Source: Fimbriiglobus ruber (GTDB lineage Bacteria > Planctomycetota > Planctomycetia > Gemmatales > Gemmataceae). Taken from it: a stretch of DNA of 64,000 nt. A program made the position numbers and the translations under genes. Shown piece after piece: positions 54,528 through 63,400 of this stretch; positions within the stretch are counted from its first letter, which is position 1, and each line of letters opens with the position of its first letter. Location of the stretch: contig NZ_NIDE01000007.1 in assembly GCF_002197845.1 (NCBI RefSeq), forward strand, positions 186,001-250,000. The letters run 5' to 3'. Below the pieces are notes generated by a model. It worked only from the letters and a program-made list of their open reading frames with translations, did no database searches and was not told the origin of the DNA.

Positions 54528-54836
54528 ATGACCACACGACAACGACACGAGATCGCCCGCCAGATGGGGCGGCGGGTCCGCACCGGGCGGGTGTGCAAGG
54601 GCCTGACGCCGGACGGCCTGGCCGAGCGGGCCGGGCTCACCCGCCGGTACCTGGGGCGGATCGAAGCGGGGGTCGAACAGCCGACGGCCGACGACCTGGT
54701 GGCCATCGCCCGCGCCCTGGAACTCCCGCTGTGGTTCGTCTTCGACGTGCCGGCCGCGCGCGGGGGAGCGGGTCGAAAACCCGCGGTCCACTCCGGGCAA
54801 CGGACCTTACTCGGTTCGCCCGACGACGCGGGCTAA
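54528..54836 (+). CDS. XRE-family HTH protein
   Basis: A 102-residue protein starting MTTRQRHEIARQMGRRVRTG, with HTH LAERAGLTRRYLGRIEAGVE. The C-terminus is short and basic. Preceded by an AAAGGAC-type ribosome site. It overlaps the convergent toxin gene by 30 bases at the 3' ends. Target unknown. Confidence 0.75.
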   Translation: MTTRQRHEIARQMGRRVRTGRVCKGLTPDGLAERAGLTRRYLGRIEAGVEQPTADDLVAIARALELPLWFVFDVPAARGGAGRKPAVHSGQRTLLGSPDDAG

Positions 54837-55247
54837 CCGTGCCTCGATCGCGTCGCCGAATCGGCCGGTGATGTCCTTGAACAAGGCCCGCGGGAGCAGC
54901 CCGTACGCCGCACTCTCCGGACCGCCGCCCGGCTCCGCCATCCGCAGGTCCGGCCCCGGCCACACGAAGCGATTGGCCTCGGTCAACATCACCCAGGATC
55001 GCTCCACGTCCAGGCCCAGACGCTGCTTCGTCGCGTGGGGGATTTCCACGGCCGGGGCGTCGCCGGACGGCGGGGTATGAGTGATCGGTAGCACCGTCAC
55101 GACGCGGCGGCCCTGGTCGTCGGCGACCGCCAGGATCACGGCACAGGGGCGATCCTTCACCCCTTCCTCCCGGCCGCGTTCGTGTTCCCGCCACCACAGG
55201 TACGAATAGCGAACGACCAGACCGGGGGCCGGCTCGGGGAACGCCAC
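54807..55247 (-). CDS. PemK/MazF-like toxin
   Basis: A 146-residue protein with GTG start. GLVVRYSYLWWREHERGREE, then RPCAVILAVADDQGRRVVTVLPITHTPP and VMLTEANRFVWPGPDLR match the PemK-like growth-inhibitor fold, which cleaves mRNA. It is directly downstream of a Phd/YefM antitoxin gene (2-base gap), the usual antitoxin-first order. It would stabilise the element by post-segregational killing. Confidence 0.72.
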   Translation of the reverse strand: MAFPEPAPGLVVRYSYLWWREHERGREEGVKDRPCAVILAVADDQGRRVVTVLPITHTPPSGDAPAVEIPHATKQRLGLDVERSWVMLTEANRFVWPGPDLRMAEPGGGPESAAYGLLPRALFKDITGRFGDAIEARLARVVGRTE

Positions 55248-55249
55248 GC

Positions 55250-55507
55250 TCAGCCGGCGACTTCAGGATCGAACGCGGCGGCGGCCGCCGGCGGTTCCGC
55301 GGTCCGGATGGCGTCCAGGTCGGCGGCCGTGAAATCGGTCACCCGCAAGACTTCGCGGTCCCGCCGCTTGAGCCGCTGGAACTCCTCGGCCGACAGCAAC
55401 ACGAGCCGCTCCCGCCCGTTGCGCGTCACCACGACCGGCCCGACCAACGCCCGGTCCTGATAGTGCCCAATCTTCCGCTGGAACTCGCCCGCCGATACCA
55501 TCTCCAT
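55250..55507 (-). CDS. Phd/YefM-family antitoxin
   Basis: An 85-residue protein: MVSAGEFQRKIGHYQDRALV, GPVVVTRNGRERLVLLSAEEFQRLKRRD, the Phd fold that binds DNA as a dimer, then an acidic C-terminal tail that would neutralise the toxin. The start ATG at 55507 has GGAGG nine bases upstream; an ATG at 55522 is also in frame. An ACACAT/ATGTGT dyad lies just upstream as a candidate autoregulatory operator. Confidence 0.85.
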   Translation of the reverse strand: MEMVSAGEFQRKIGHYQDRALVGPVVVTRNGRERLVLLSAEEFQRLKRRDREVLRVTDFTAADLDAIRTAEPPAAAAAFDPEVAG

Positions 55508-55525
55508 ACTCTTAACCTCCATATA

Positions 55526-55549
55526 ACACATTAAACACGTATTATGTGT
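55526..55549. promoter_or_regulatory. Candidate antitoxin operator
   Basis: ACACAT (55526-55531) and ATGTGT (55544-55549) form a dyad in a locally AT-rich stretch upstream of the Phd-like gene, where antitoxins of this family usually bind to repress their own operon. Confidence 0.4.
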
Positions 55550-55660
55550 ACTATACACGATATGCATATTTTCCGTCAACCCAATATTCGGCCGGACTTC
55601 CATGCACCGCGGTTCCGTCACGCAATCATTAAACATACTGGTTTACAGGACATAGAAAGT

Positions 55661-55738
55661 GTGACAGGATTCGTGACAAATTCCGGCCGCGGCGGCGGCC
55701 GGACCGCGGGTGTCACGTAATCGGTCGTTTATGTGACA
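55661..55738. promoter_or_regulatory. Cluster of four GTGACA motifs, candidate res site
   Basis: GTGACA at 55661-55666, 55673-55678 and 55733-55738, and its complement TGTCAC at 55711-55716, all in the 130 bases before the resolvase gene. Serine resolvases usually bind repeated sites just upstream of their gene. The partner site is not known. Confidence 0.45.
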
Positions 55739-55776
55739 AGCGGCGAAATCAATACGTATCGGACGGTGGGGTCGGG

Positions 55777-56415
55777 ATGCTGATGGGGTACATGCGGGTG
55801 AGCAAGGCGGACGGGAGCCAGGTGACGGACCTCCAGCGCGACGCCCTGCTGGCGGCGGGCGTCGATCTTCGACACTTATATGAAGACGCCGCGTCCGGCC
55901 GGCGGGACGACCGGCCCGGCCTCGCGGGTTGCCTCAAGGCGCTCCGGGTCGGGGACACGCTGGTCGTCTGGAAGCTCGACCGCCTGGGGCGGGATCTTCG
56001 CCATCTGGTCAACACGGTTCACGATTTGACGATTCGCGGCATCGGCTTCCGGGTCCTAACCGGGCACGGCGTCAGCATCGACACCACTTCCCCGAGTGGC
56101 AAGCTGATCTTCGGGATCTTCGCCGCGCTCGCCGAGTTCGAGCGGGAACTGATCGTCGAGCGGACCCGGGCGGGACTGGCCGCCGCCCGGGCGAGGGGCC
56201 GGGCGGGCGGGCGGCCGTACAAGATGACGACCGCCAAGCTCCGGCTCGCGATGGCGGCGATGGGCCACCCGGAAACCAGGGTCGGCGACCTGTGTACGGA
56301 ACTCGGGATTACCCGCCAGACGCTCTACCGGCACGTCGGCCCGGGCGGGGCCTTGCGAGAAGACGGGAAGCGGTTGCTGAACCGGCGGAACACGCCCGGC
56401 GTCGTGCCCGCATAG
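55777..56415 (+). CDS. Serine resolvase/invertase
   Basis: A 212-residue small serine recombinase. MGYMRVSKADGSQVTDLQRD gives the nucleophile Ser at residue 9, DRLGRDLRHLVNTVHDLTIRG is the conserved Arg region, FAALAEFERELIVERTRAG forms the long E helix, and a C-terminal HTH (VGDLCTELGITRQTLYRHV) binds DNA. TnpR/Hin-type enzymes resolve cointegrates or plasmid multimers. The position by the toxin-antitoxin pair fits plasmid maintenance. Confidence 0.93.
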   Translation: MLMGYMRVSKADGSQVTDLQRDALLAAGVDLRHLYEDAASGRRDDRPGLAGCLKALRVGDTLVVWKLDRLGRDLRHLVNTVHDLTIRGIGFRVLTGHGVSIDTTSPSGKLIFGIFAALAEFERELIVERTRAGLAAARARGRAGGRPYKMTTAKLRLAMAAMGHPETRVGDLCTELGITRQTLYRHVGPGGALREDGKRLLNRRNTPGVVPA

Positions 56416-56429
56416 AGAGGGAGTGTATC

Positions 56430-56777
56430 ATGGACAATTTGCTCACCGTCGCCTTTGAAGCTCACCACGCCGGGAAGAACCATCACCGCCGCTACGAGGT
56501 GACGGTCGGCCGCGATTTATTTGACGACTGGACGGTAACCATCCGCTACGGCCGGGTCGGGCGAGGCGGCCAAGAGAAGCGCTACGCCTCACCGAAGCCG
56601 GACGAGATGCGGGCGGTCATCCGCGACCGACTCGGCCGCCGCCTCTCGGCCCCCAAGCGAATCGGTTGCCCGTACCGGCTCGCAGGTTTCAGCACGGTAC
56701 CCGGTTTCGATGCCGCCGACTGGCTGCCCGGCGAGGTGATGGCGCGGTTCTTTGCCGTGGCGTGTCCCGCACGGTGA
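56430..56777 (+). CDS. WGR-domain protein
   Basis: A 115-residue protein: HRRYEVTVGRDLFDDWTVTI and RYGRVGRGGQEKRYASPKPD form the WGR fold (WTV...YGRVG...GQ), a nucleic-acid-binding domain found in PARP-like and bacterial regulator proteins. The rest (PKRIGCPYRLAGFST) is a short tail. Start ATG at 56430 lies 15 bases after the resolvase stop. Function on the element unknown. Confidence 0.72.
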   Translation: MDNLLTVAFEAHHAGKNHHRRYEVTVGRDLFDDWTVTIRYGRVGRGGQEKRYASPKPDEMRAVIRDRLGRRLSAPKRIGCPYRLAGFSTVPGFDAADWLPGEVMARFFAVACPAR

Positions 56778-56877
56778 CAAACCGGCAAGCCGTCTTGCCG
56801 GCAAGCCGTCCTGCCGGCCGGCTGGCAAGCCGGTAGGCGGTGTCGAGGGCGCCACCGATCCGGTCCGGGCGGGCCGA

Positions 56878-57654
56878 CTACCGGGAGACCGGACGGACCG
56901 GCGGTAGGCCCGCGTCCGCCCGGATCTCGTTGCCGATTTCGGTGAACAACTTCTCGGCGGCCGCGTGGGTCCGCCACCGCTGGTATTCCGGGTCGAATGG
57001 CAGCGTCCAGGCTTGTTCCGCGTCCCACCCCTGCCAGCCATTCTCGCGAAGACGGGTCGCGTATTTCGCGGCCGGCTTCTCGTCGAACCGGAGTTGGAGT
57101 TGATTGAGCCGCACGCTGCGGAGCAAGCGGGCCTTCGGGCCGTCGGCCGCCGGACTGAGGGCGATGGTGCCGAGGGCGAACGCGTCGGAGAAGTGGCCGC
57201 GGCCCGGCCCGGGCGTTCCGGTGCCCGCAGGGCGTCCAGGTTCGCGGCCGGTGCGGACGTCGTGGGTGTGGTCCGGGGTTGACGAACGCGTGTTCGACGG
57301 GTCTGGTGAAACGTCGCGCGCGGGGCCGCGAATGAGCTTCGTCCGCGCCCGCTCGATGTCCCGAACGGCCGCCCGGATCTGGTTTTCCGTCAGCGTCCAG
57401 GCGGGGGGCAGAACTTCGACGACGTTGAATTGGAATCGTTGGTAAAGGGCCTCCGCCCGGTCGTCGTGGCCGAGGGCGTCCGCCACCAGGGCGAGGGCGA
57501 GTTGGGCCGACCCGTTCGCGGCGTGCCCCCACGCGAACCCGGACCGGGAATGCGTCTTCAGATCGAGCCGCGGGTCGAGCGTCCGACAGGACGTGCCGTC
57601 GTCGACGGTGACCGCCCATCCGCCGTGTGTGCGCTGACCGCGATAAACCTTCAT
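56878..57654 (-). CDS. DUF6166 protein with island-shared C-terminal domain
   Basis: A 258-residue protein. The N-terminal DUF6166 part (about 1-100) has SRSGFAWGHAANGSAQLALA and LADALGHDDRAEALYQRFQF. A disordered linker follows, and the C-terminal domain (RLNQLQLRFDEKPAAKYATR, NGWQGWDAEQAWTL, RTHAAAEKLFTEIGNEIR) is homologous to the end of the protein at 42355-42852. This is a domain shuffle within the element. Function unknown. Confidence 0.75.
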   Translation of the reverse strand: MKVYRGQRTHGGWAVTVDDGTSCRTLDPRLDLKTHSRSGFAWGHAANGSAQLALALVADALGHDDRAEALYQRFQFNVVEVLPPAWTLTENQIRAAVRDIERARTKLIRGPARDVSPDPSNTRSSTPDHTHDVRTGREPGRPAGTGTPGPGRGHFSDAFALGTIALSPAADGPKARLLRSVRLNQLQLRFDEKPAAKYATRLRENGWQGWDAEQAWTLPFDPEYQRWRTHAAAEKLFTEIGNEIRADAGLPPVRPVSR

Positions 57655-58028
57655 GCCCCGCCCGCTTGTGGTGAATTCGGGCCAGCGTTAGCACGTCCGG
57701 CGGTCGCTGTCGAGTTCCCGAAAAGTGGCCCGTCGTTGTAGAAAGCGCGGTCGCGAAAGATTGCCCCCGCGGCCGCGGTGACGTGAGGACGCGGGGGGAA
57801 GTTGGAAGTGCCCGGGTATCACCGAACGAACACCGGGAGGCCCCTTGGAACGATCGCCCCGCGGCGGATTCGCGGCCCCGGTACCCCGCCCGTGTCCGGG
57901 CGGCGCGGGTTGTGGTTTCCAACGGCCCGCCCCGAGCGGGAAGGGACAAATCTATTTGATTATTAAACCATTTGCATTGTATATGTGTATATCAAGTATT
58001 TTTAAATAAGTAAATATTTGCTATATAC
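57655..58028. other. Intergenic, 374 bp, with an AT-rich island
   Basis: Divergent promoter region. The last 75 bases (57951-58028) are strongly AT-rich in a GC-rich setting. They include TTGATT (57956-57961) and TATATG (57980-57985) with 18-base spacing, a possible promoter for the TIGR02996 gene. Confidence 0.4.
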
Positions 58029-58844
58029 ATGTCCGACGATGAAGACGGATTTCTTCGCGCGATCCGGGCGCGGCCCGACGACGACGCGGTCCGGCTCGTC
58101 TACGCCGACTGGCTCGAGGAACACGGGCGGCCCGCCCGGGCCGAGTTCATCCGGGCGCAGTGTGCCGCGGAAAAAGTCGCCGCCCGCCCGGAGAAGCAGC
58201 GCCTGGAGAAGAGGGCGGACGATTTGCTGGGGGAACACCGGGAAGAGTGGACCCGGGCGGTGCGGGCCGCCGCCCCGAGCCTCGTCCCGGACAGCGTCCA
58301 ATTTCGGCGGGGGTTTCCCGCCCTGGTGGTCACCACGGCGACCCGGTATTTGCGCGACCCGGCGTCCTTTTCGCGGCTGGCCGACGGGGATCCCGGGATC
58401 GCGGTGCGCGTACTGGTCGACGACCTCGACCAACTCCGGCAGGTGGTCGAGTGCCCCGACGTCGGCGGGATCCGGGCCCTCGACCTGAGTGCCTGCGACA
58501 TTGGAGACGACGGGGCGCGGGTACTCGCGGGCGCACCGAATCTGTCCCGACTGACGTCCCTGAACGTGTCCGGAAGCCGCGTGACCGACGCGGGGGCCGC
58601 GGCCCTCGCGGAATCGACCCGCTTGACGGAGGTGCGGCACCTGGACCTCCGCGGAAATCGGATCTCCGCCGCCGCCGCCCTCCGGTTGATCCGGTCTCCG
58701 AACCTCGCCCGCCTGCGGTCGCTTGCCGTCGAGGGCAATGCGATCGACGGGCACGTGCTAGAAGAAATTGACCGCATCATGGCGGCGCGGAACCCGGACT
58801 CCCCCGGGCCCCCGCGGCGGCCACCGGCGGTCGGGTTCATTTGA
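58029..58844 (+). CDS. TIGR02996 domain protein with leucine-rich-repeat-like C-terminus
   Basis: A 271-residue protein. The start MSDDEDGFLRAIRARPDDDA with VRLVYADWLEEHGRPARAEF is the TIGR02996 'repeat-companion' domain, found in hundreds of copies in Gemmata. From about 150 on, LRR-like units follow (LDLSACDIGDDGARVLAG, LTSLNVSGSRVTDAGAAALA, LDLRGNRIS). Function unknown. It strongly supports the Gemmataceae assignment. Confidence 0.88.
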   Translation: MSDDEDGFLRAIRARPDDDAVRLVYADWLEEHGRPARAEFIRAQCAAEKVAARPEKQRLEKRADDLLGEHREEWTRAVRAAAPSLVPDSVQFRRGFPALVVTTATRYLRDPASFSRLADGDPGIAVRVLVDDLDQLRQVVECPDVGGIRALDLSACDIGDDGARVLAGAPNLSRLTSLNVSGSRVTDAGAAALAESTRLTEVRHLDLRGNRISAAAALRLIRSPNLARLRSLAVEGNAIDGHVLEEIDRIMAARNPDSPGPPRRPPAVGFI

Positions 58845-58942
58845 CCGCGGCGCGGCGACCCGCGCGGTCGGTCCGGTCGTCGGCCGCACGGGTTCGACCG
58901 CTTCGGAGGTTCGCGCGCCGCACGCCCGGTCGCGCGCCCGGG

Positions 58943-59770
58943 TCACTCGGCGGACACGGGCACGCGGAACCGGACGTGGACGCCCTCGCCGCGCCGGTAT
59001 TCGCAGTCGAACTCGCCGCCGACCAACACGTCCTCGGTCGGCACGGCGAACACTAAGTTCCCGTCCGTCTCCTCGATCCGACCCACTTCTTCCCCGGCGG
59101 CCGAGACCAGGCGGCCCGCCCAGCGGCTGGCGGCGAGGGGTGGCGGGACGAGTAGCTCGACACCGAGCCGCCAACCGAGGGGGTGGCGCGTCAGGGTAAA
59201 TTCGACCGTCACCGCCGGGGCGGGACGGTCGGTCGGCTCGACGTTGGCCACCCGGTCGTCGGGGGCCGTCACGGTCCACCGCCGGCGCCCTCGGGTGGGG
59301 CCGAGGGCGGCCAGCGCCAACCCGCGGTCGGCCGCCGCCGGCGACGCGGCGGCGGCCCAGATCTCGTCGGCCGACCGCGGCGGCCGGCCCGCCCGGCCCC
59401 GGAGTGCCGCCAACCAGTACGGCGGGAGGACTTCCAGGATCGCGTCGCGCAGGGTCAGCAGGGCGATGGGATCGGTGACCACGAGGCCGAAGCGCTCCGG
59501 GGAGCGCGTGGACAGTGCCCCCAGACCGCCCGCCAGGACGGCGGCCACCTCGGGGTCGGTCAGCCGGTCCGCCCGCCCGTCGCCCGGCCCGGGCAATGTT
59601 TGGAGATGAGACAGGATCGGGCGTAACAAGTCTCGGTCGAGGAGGGCGGTCTCCAATCCGCCGACGAGGGCCCGTTGTTCGCCGGCGGACGGTTCCCACC
59701 CCGTTCGTGCCCGCTGCTCGATGACGAAATTCGTGAGCGTTCGCGCCAGTTCTTCCGGGATCGGGTCCAT
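58943..59770 (-). CDS. Hypothetical protein of the sigma/CHAT cluster
   Basis: A 275-residue protein starting MDPIPEELARTLTNFVIEQR. A helical N-terminal half is followed by a beta-rich C-terminal part (HPLGWRLGVELLVPPPLAAS, VRFRVPVSAE). No family recognised. It follows the sigma factor by one base, so it is in the same unit as the CHAT protein and sigma factor. Confidence 0.65.
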   Translation of the reverse strand: MDPIPEELARTLTNFVIEQRARTGWEPSAGEQRALVGGLETALLDRDLLRPILSHLQTLPGPGDGRADRLTDPEVAAVLAGGLGALSTRSPERFGLVVTDPIALLTLRDAILEVLPPYWLAALRGRAGRPPRSADEIWAAAASPAAADRGLALAALGPTRGRRRWTVTAPDDRVANVEPTDRPAPAVTVEFTLTRHPLGWRLGVELLVPPPLAASRWAGRLVSAAGEEVGRIEETDGNLVFAVPTEDVLVGGEFDCEYRRGEGVHVRFRVPVSAE

Positions 59771-59771
59771 G

Positions 59772-60395
59772 CTAACGTCCTTTCCGTTCGGGGCCGCCCG
59801 TGGGTTCCGGTGAGCCGCAAATGACGTCCAGCATCTGTGTCTGGATGTCGATGAGATCGGCCGCGTGCCAGTTCTGTCCGACGAGGCAGTGCCGCAGGAT
59901 CGTCATGCCCCGAAACTTTCGTTGGCGGTCGGTGCCGTCGAGCGGTTCCCCTTCGCAAAGGCTCTTGGCGATCGCGCCGCGCTGCTCCGGGGTCAACCCC
60001 CGCCAGCAGCCGCGAAAGGCGTCCGTGGATTCGTCGCGGATCAGCCCGCGGAGCCCGCCGGGTCGCTCGTCCGCTGTAGCGTCTGCGACGTCATCGGGAT
60101 CCGTCGGTTCATCGTCCCGGTGGCGACACCCGCCCCGACAGGCGACCCGAACGAAGTAGGAAAAGAGCAGTGCTCCCGGCCGCCCGTCGCGGTAGCGCAC
60201 CCGGGGGCGGTCCGTCGCGTCCGGATAAATCCGGTCCAGAAACGCTTCCCGGAGAAGTGCGGAGAGGGCGATTTGGACGCCGTCTTCGGCGTCCTCGTAC
60301 CGGCCCCCGCACGTCGTCTGGACGCACCGGAAGGTGGCCGCCAAAAGGCTCTCGCAGGAGGCCAGAAACCACGCCCGGAACTCGTCCGTCGTCAT
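59772..60395 (-). CDS. ECF-like RNA polymerase sigma factor
   Basis: A 207-residue protein. FRAWFLASCESLLAATFRCV with YEDAEDGVQIALSALLREAF resembles sigma region 2. The C-terminal part has a region 4-like helical segment (LTPEQRGAIAKSLCEGEPLD and RGMTILRHCL). The middle contains an acidic insert. Homology is weak enough that it could be a sigma-like regulator. It lies between the unknown protein and the CHAT gene in one minus-strand cluster, the type of linkage seen for planctomycete ECF factors. Confidence 0.6.
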   Translation of the reverse strand: MTTDEFRAWFLASCESLLAATFRCVQTTCGGRYEDAEDGVQIALSALLREAFLDRIYPDATDRPRVRYRDGRPGALLFSYFVRVACRGGCRHRDDEPTDPDDVADATADERPGGLRGLIRDESTDAFRGCWRGLTPEQRGAIAKSLCEGEPLDGTDRQRKFRGMTILRHCLVGQNWHAADLIDIQTQMLDVICGSPEPTGGPERKGR

Positions 60396-60422
60396 GGGAA
60401 GTTTCCATCGGGAATCCGGGAC

Positions 60423-63400
60423 TCAGCCCAACCCGTACAGCTCGAACGCCGCGACCGTATTCAGGCCGACGGCCGGACGGCCGGCCCGCGTGTCGGCGAG
60501 CCACTGGTGCCGCGCCGCCGCGACCGCCCCGGCCCGCGGGCGGGCCTCGCACGGGTCACGGGCCGCCGCACCCGGACGAGAATCGGTGCCCGCGTACGCC
60601 GCGGGTCGCGCCGCGGTCGCTCCCCGAACGACCTCGTCCCGGAGCCGCAAGTAGTGTCCCGCGACGTCGTTGGCGAACGCGGGGGCGTCCAGCGAATGGA
60701 GCGGCCACAGGCCGGCCAGCACCGACCGCGCCCGGTGGGTGGCGAGTTCCACGCAGAAGCCTTCCACGTCCTGTAGCCCCGACTGCCGCACCCGCCCGAC
60801 GGAGCAACTGACCTGGATCAATAACTCGATCCCGCGTAAGTCGCACGCGCGACTCGCCCGCCACGTGTCGCCGTCCTTCCGCAGCAGCGACGACCCGTTC
60901 CAAACGCCGTCGCCGAGTTCGATCCCCGACAGACCCCCGTGCCCGTGCCCGCAGACCGACACGACCCGGAACGCCCGGTGGGCCCGGAGCCCCCGGGCCA
61001 GGCAGGCGTGCGTTCCCGGCGGGTGGTCCGCGGAACTGTACCACGTGCGCCCGGACCCGGGCGGGGCCAACCGCTGGTGGCCCCGGTGCAACAGGACCGC
61101 GCCGTTCCGCGGGCCGTCGTCCCCCCGCGCGAACCAGGACAGCGATAAAATGTTGTCGGGCTCGTCCCGGGTGTCGTGCCACTCGCCGCGGTCGACGTCC
61201 TCCAGCCACTCGACCAGGGACAGCGACAACACCGCGTGCATCGACCGCACCCGCTCGAACAGGAATCGGTCGTCGTGGCGGAGGAAGGCGACGGGGACGC
61301 CGTGGAGTGCGTCGTCCACCTGGACCACCACGTCGTGGTCCGGCACCCGGTCCAGGGCGGCCGCCACTTCGGCTAGCGGCCAGGCCGCGGCCACCGCCGC
61401 CAGGAACTCCGCGGTCGCCGCGTCCAGATAGGCCGTCAAGGCGGGCGGGTCCAGGCCCGCGGCTTTCCGGTCGTCCCAGAATTGCCGCCAGTGCGCGACG
61501 TCGATCGCGGGCGGCGACTCGCCCGCGGCGGGCCACAGGTGCGGGAACTGTCGCCGCAACAGATCCCGGCACGTGGTCAGTCCGTACTCCTTGAGCAGCC
61601 GCTCCAGCCGCCACAGGGCGCGCGAACCCGGCAACTCCCCCCACTCCGCCCGACTGATGTGTTCGGTCAAGCCGGCGACGTGATTCATGACGTGCCCCCA
61701 CGTCTCGGGCTCCCCGAGCCGGAAGCGCTCCCACCCGTCGCGGATCGCCTCGTCGTGCCGACGCGCGGCGGCGGCGACGCGGGCGCGGGCGCCGGGCGCG
61801 GTGTGGCCGCCCGCGACGACCCGGAGGCGGTCGCCGGCCCGTCCGAACAGGGCCCACGCCAGTTGCCCGGACGACGTGAAGCCGACCCGAAATAATACGC
61901 GGCGGTCGCCCAGAACCGCGGCCAGCCGGGCTTCGCCGATCCCCGGTCGCAAGGAGGCCGCCAACGCGTCCGGCCCCCTCGTCGTGGGCGGTGGGAGCGG
62001 GCGACCGCCTCGTTCGGGCGTGCCGCCCGGGGGTTCGGAACGCCGTCCGAAACTGGCCGGGCCGGCCGCGGCGTGCGCCGCCCGGGCGGCCGACAGCGTT
62101 TCCCCACAGGCCCACCCCGGGACCGGTCCGGCCGCCCCGTCGGTGCCGGGAGACGGGTTCGCACACAGAAAGCGCTCCAACAGCATCCGGTGACCGAGTT
62201 CGGCGTCCCAGCACAGGAATTGGCGGCGGAGCTCGTCGGCCCGCCGCGGGACCGCCTCGCGTGTCGTCAGGGTGTGCCCGAGGGTCACGATCTTACGCCG
62301 GACGGCCGCGCTGTATTCCGCCAACAACAGCCGGTCGTACGCGGCCAGGTTGAGGCGGGTGGTCCGGTCGCGGAGGTGGTCGACGACGCGACCGCACACG
62401 AGGTGCGCGCGGCCCGGGTCGCGGTCCTCCAAATGGTTCAGGACGTGAACGGCCAGCCGCAGGACCGAGAGCGTCGCGGGGCCGGGCGCGAGCCCCAGCC
62501 AGTCGTCGTCGCGGTCGAGGGTGTCGAGCAGCCGGTGATACTGGTCGCGGAGATCGGCCCCCCGCAGGGCGTCGAGGAGCGTGCACGCCACGTCGACTGT
62601 TTCCGGGTAGCAGGCCCCGACGAACGACCCCGGGAAGAGTTTCTCCCGGACGCGCCGCAACCAGCCGGGCGCGGCGTGGTCCCGCATCGAATCCGGGTCC
62701 GTCAGGGCTTCCAGGAGTACGACTGCGCGGGCGGCCTGGCCCGTCTTAATGTAGGACGATGCCAATGTGGCCGGTAACGACGCCCGCCCGTACGGCCCGG
62801 TCGACGCCAGCCGCTGCCGCATGACGGCGGGGGAATGCCACGCCGCGGCATCGATCCCGAGGTATTCCTCGATCAGAACGGCGGCCCGCCCGGGCCGCCC
62901 GTCGACCGCCAGCACGGCCCCGAGTCGCATCACCAACCCGTCGAGGTTCTCGTCCGGCGCCGCGGCGCGGCGGGCCCGGAGCTTCGGCCCGAGGACCCCC
63001 GCCCGCCGGCCGTAATCGCCCGGCGTGATGTTCAGGTGACGTTCGAGTAGCTGCCGGCATTCGTCGAAGCGGCCGCCGAAGAAAAGGATTTGCGAAATCA
63101 CCACCCAGATCTGCTCGCCGACGAGGGGCGGCGACTCGCCGATCTCCGAGTAGAACTCCTGGTACCGCGCGACCGGATCCCGCGCGACGTGTGGGAAGAC
63201 CGCGTCCAGGAGACACGCGGCCTCGGCCATCCGGTCCGTCGCGTGAAGTCCCACCACCCACATCATCAAGAGCCCGACGGCCAACCGGCGGTCCGCGGTC
63301 ACGTGTGGCCGACCCGTCAGGAACCGGTGCCGGACGTCCGGCGGGTGGTAATAGTCGCCGCCGGACACGGCGAACCGGGCTTCCAACAGTCCCACCAACT

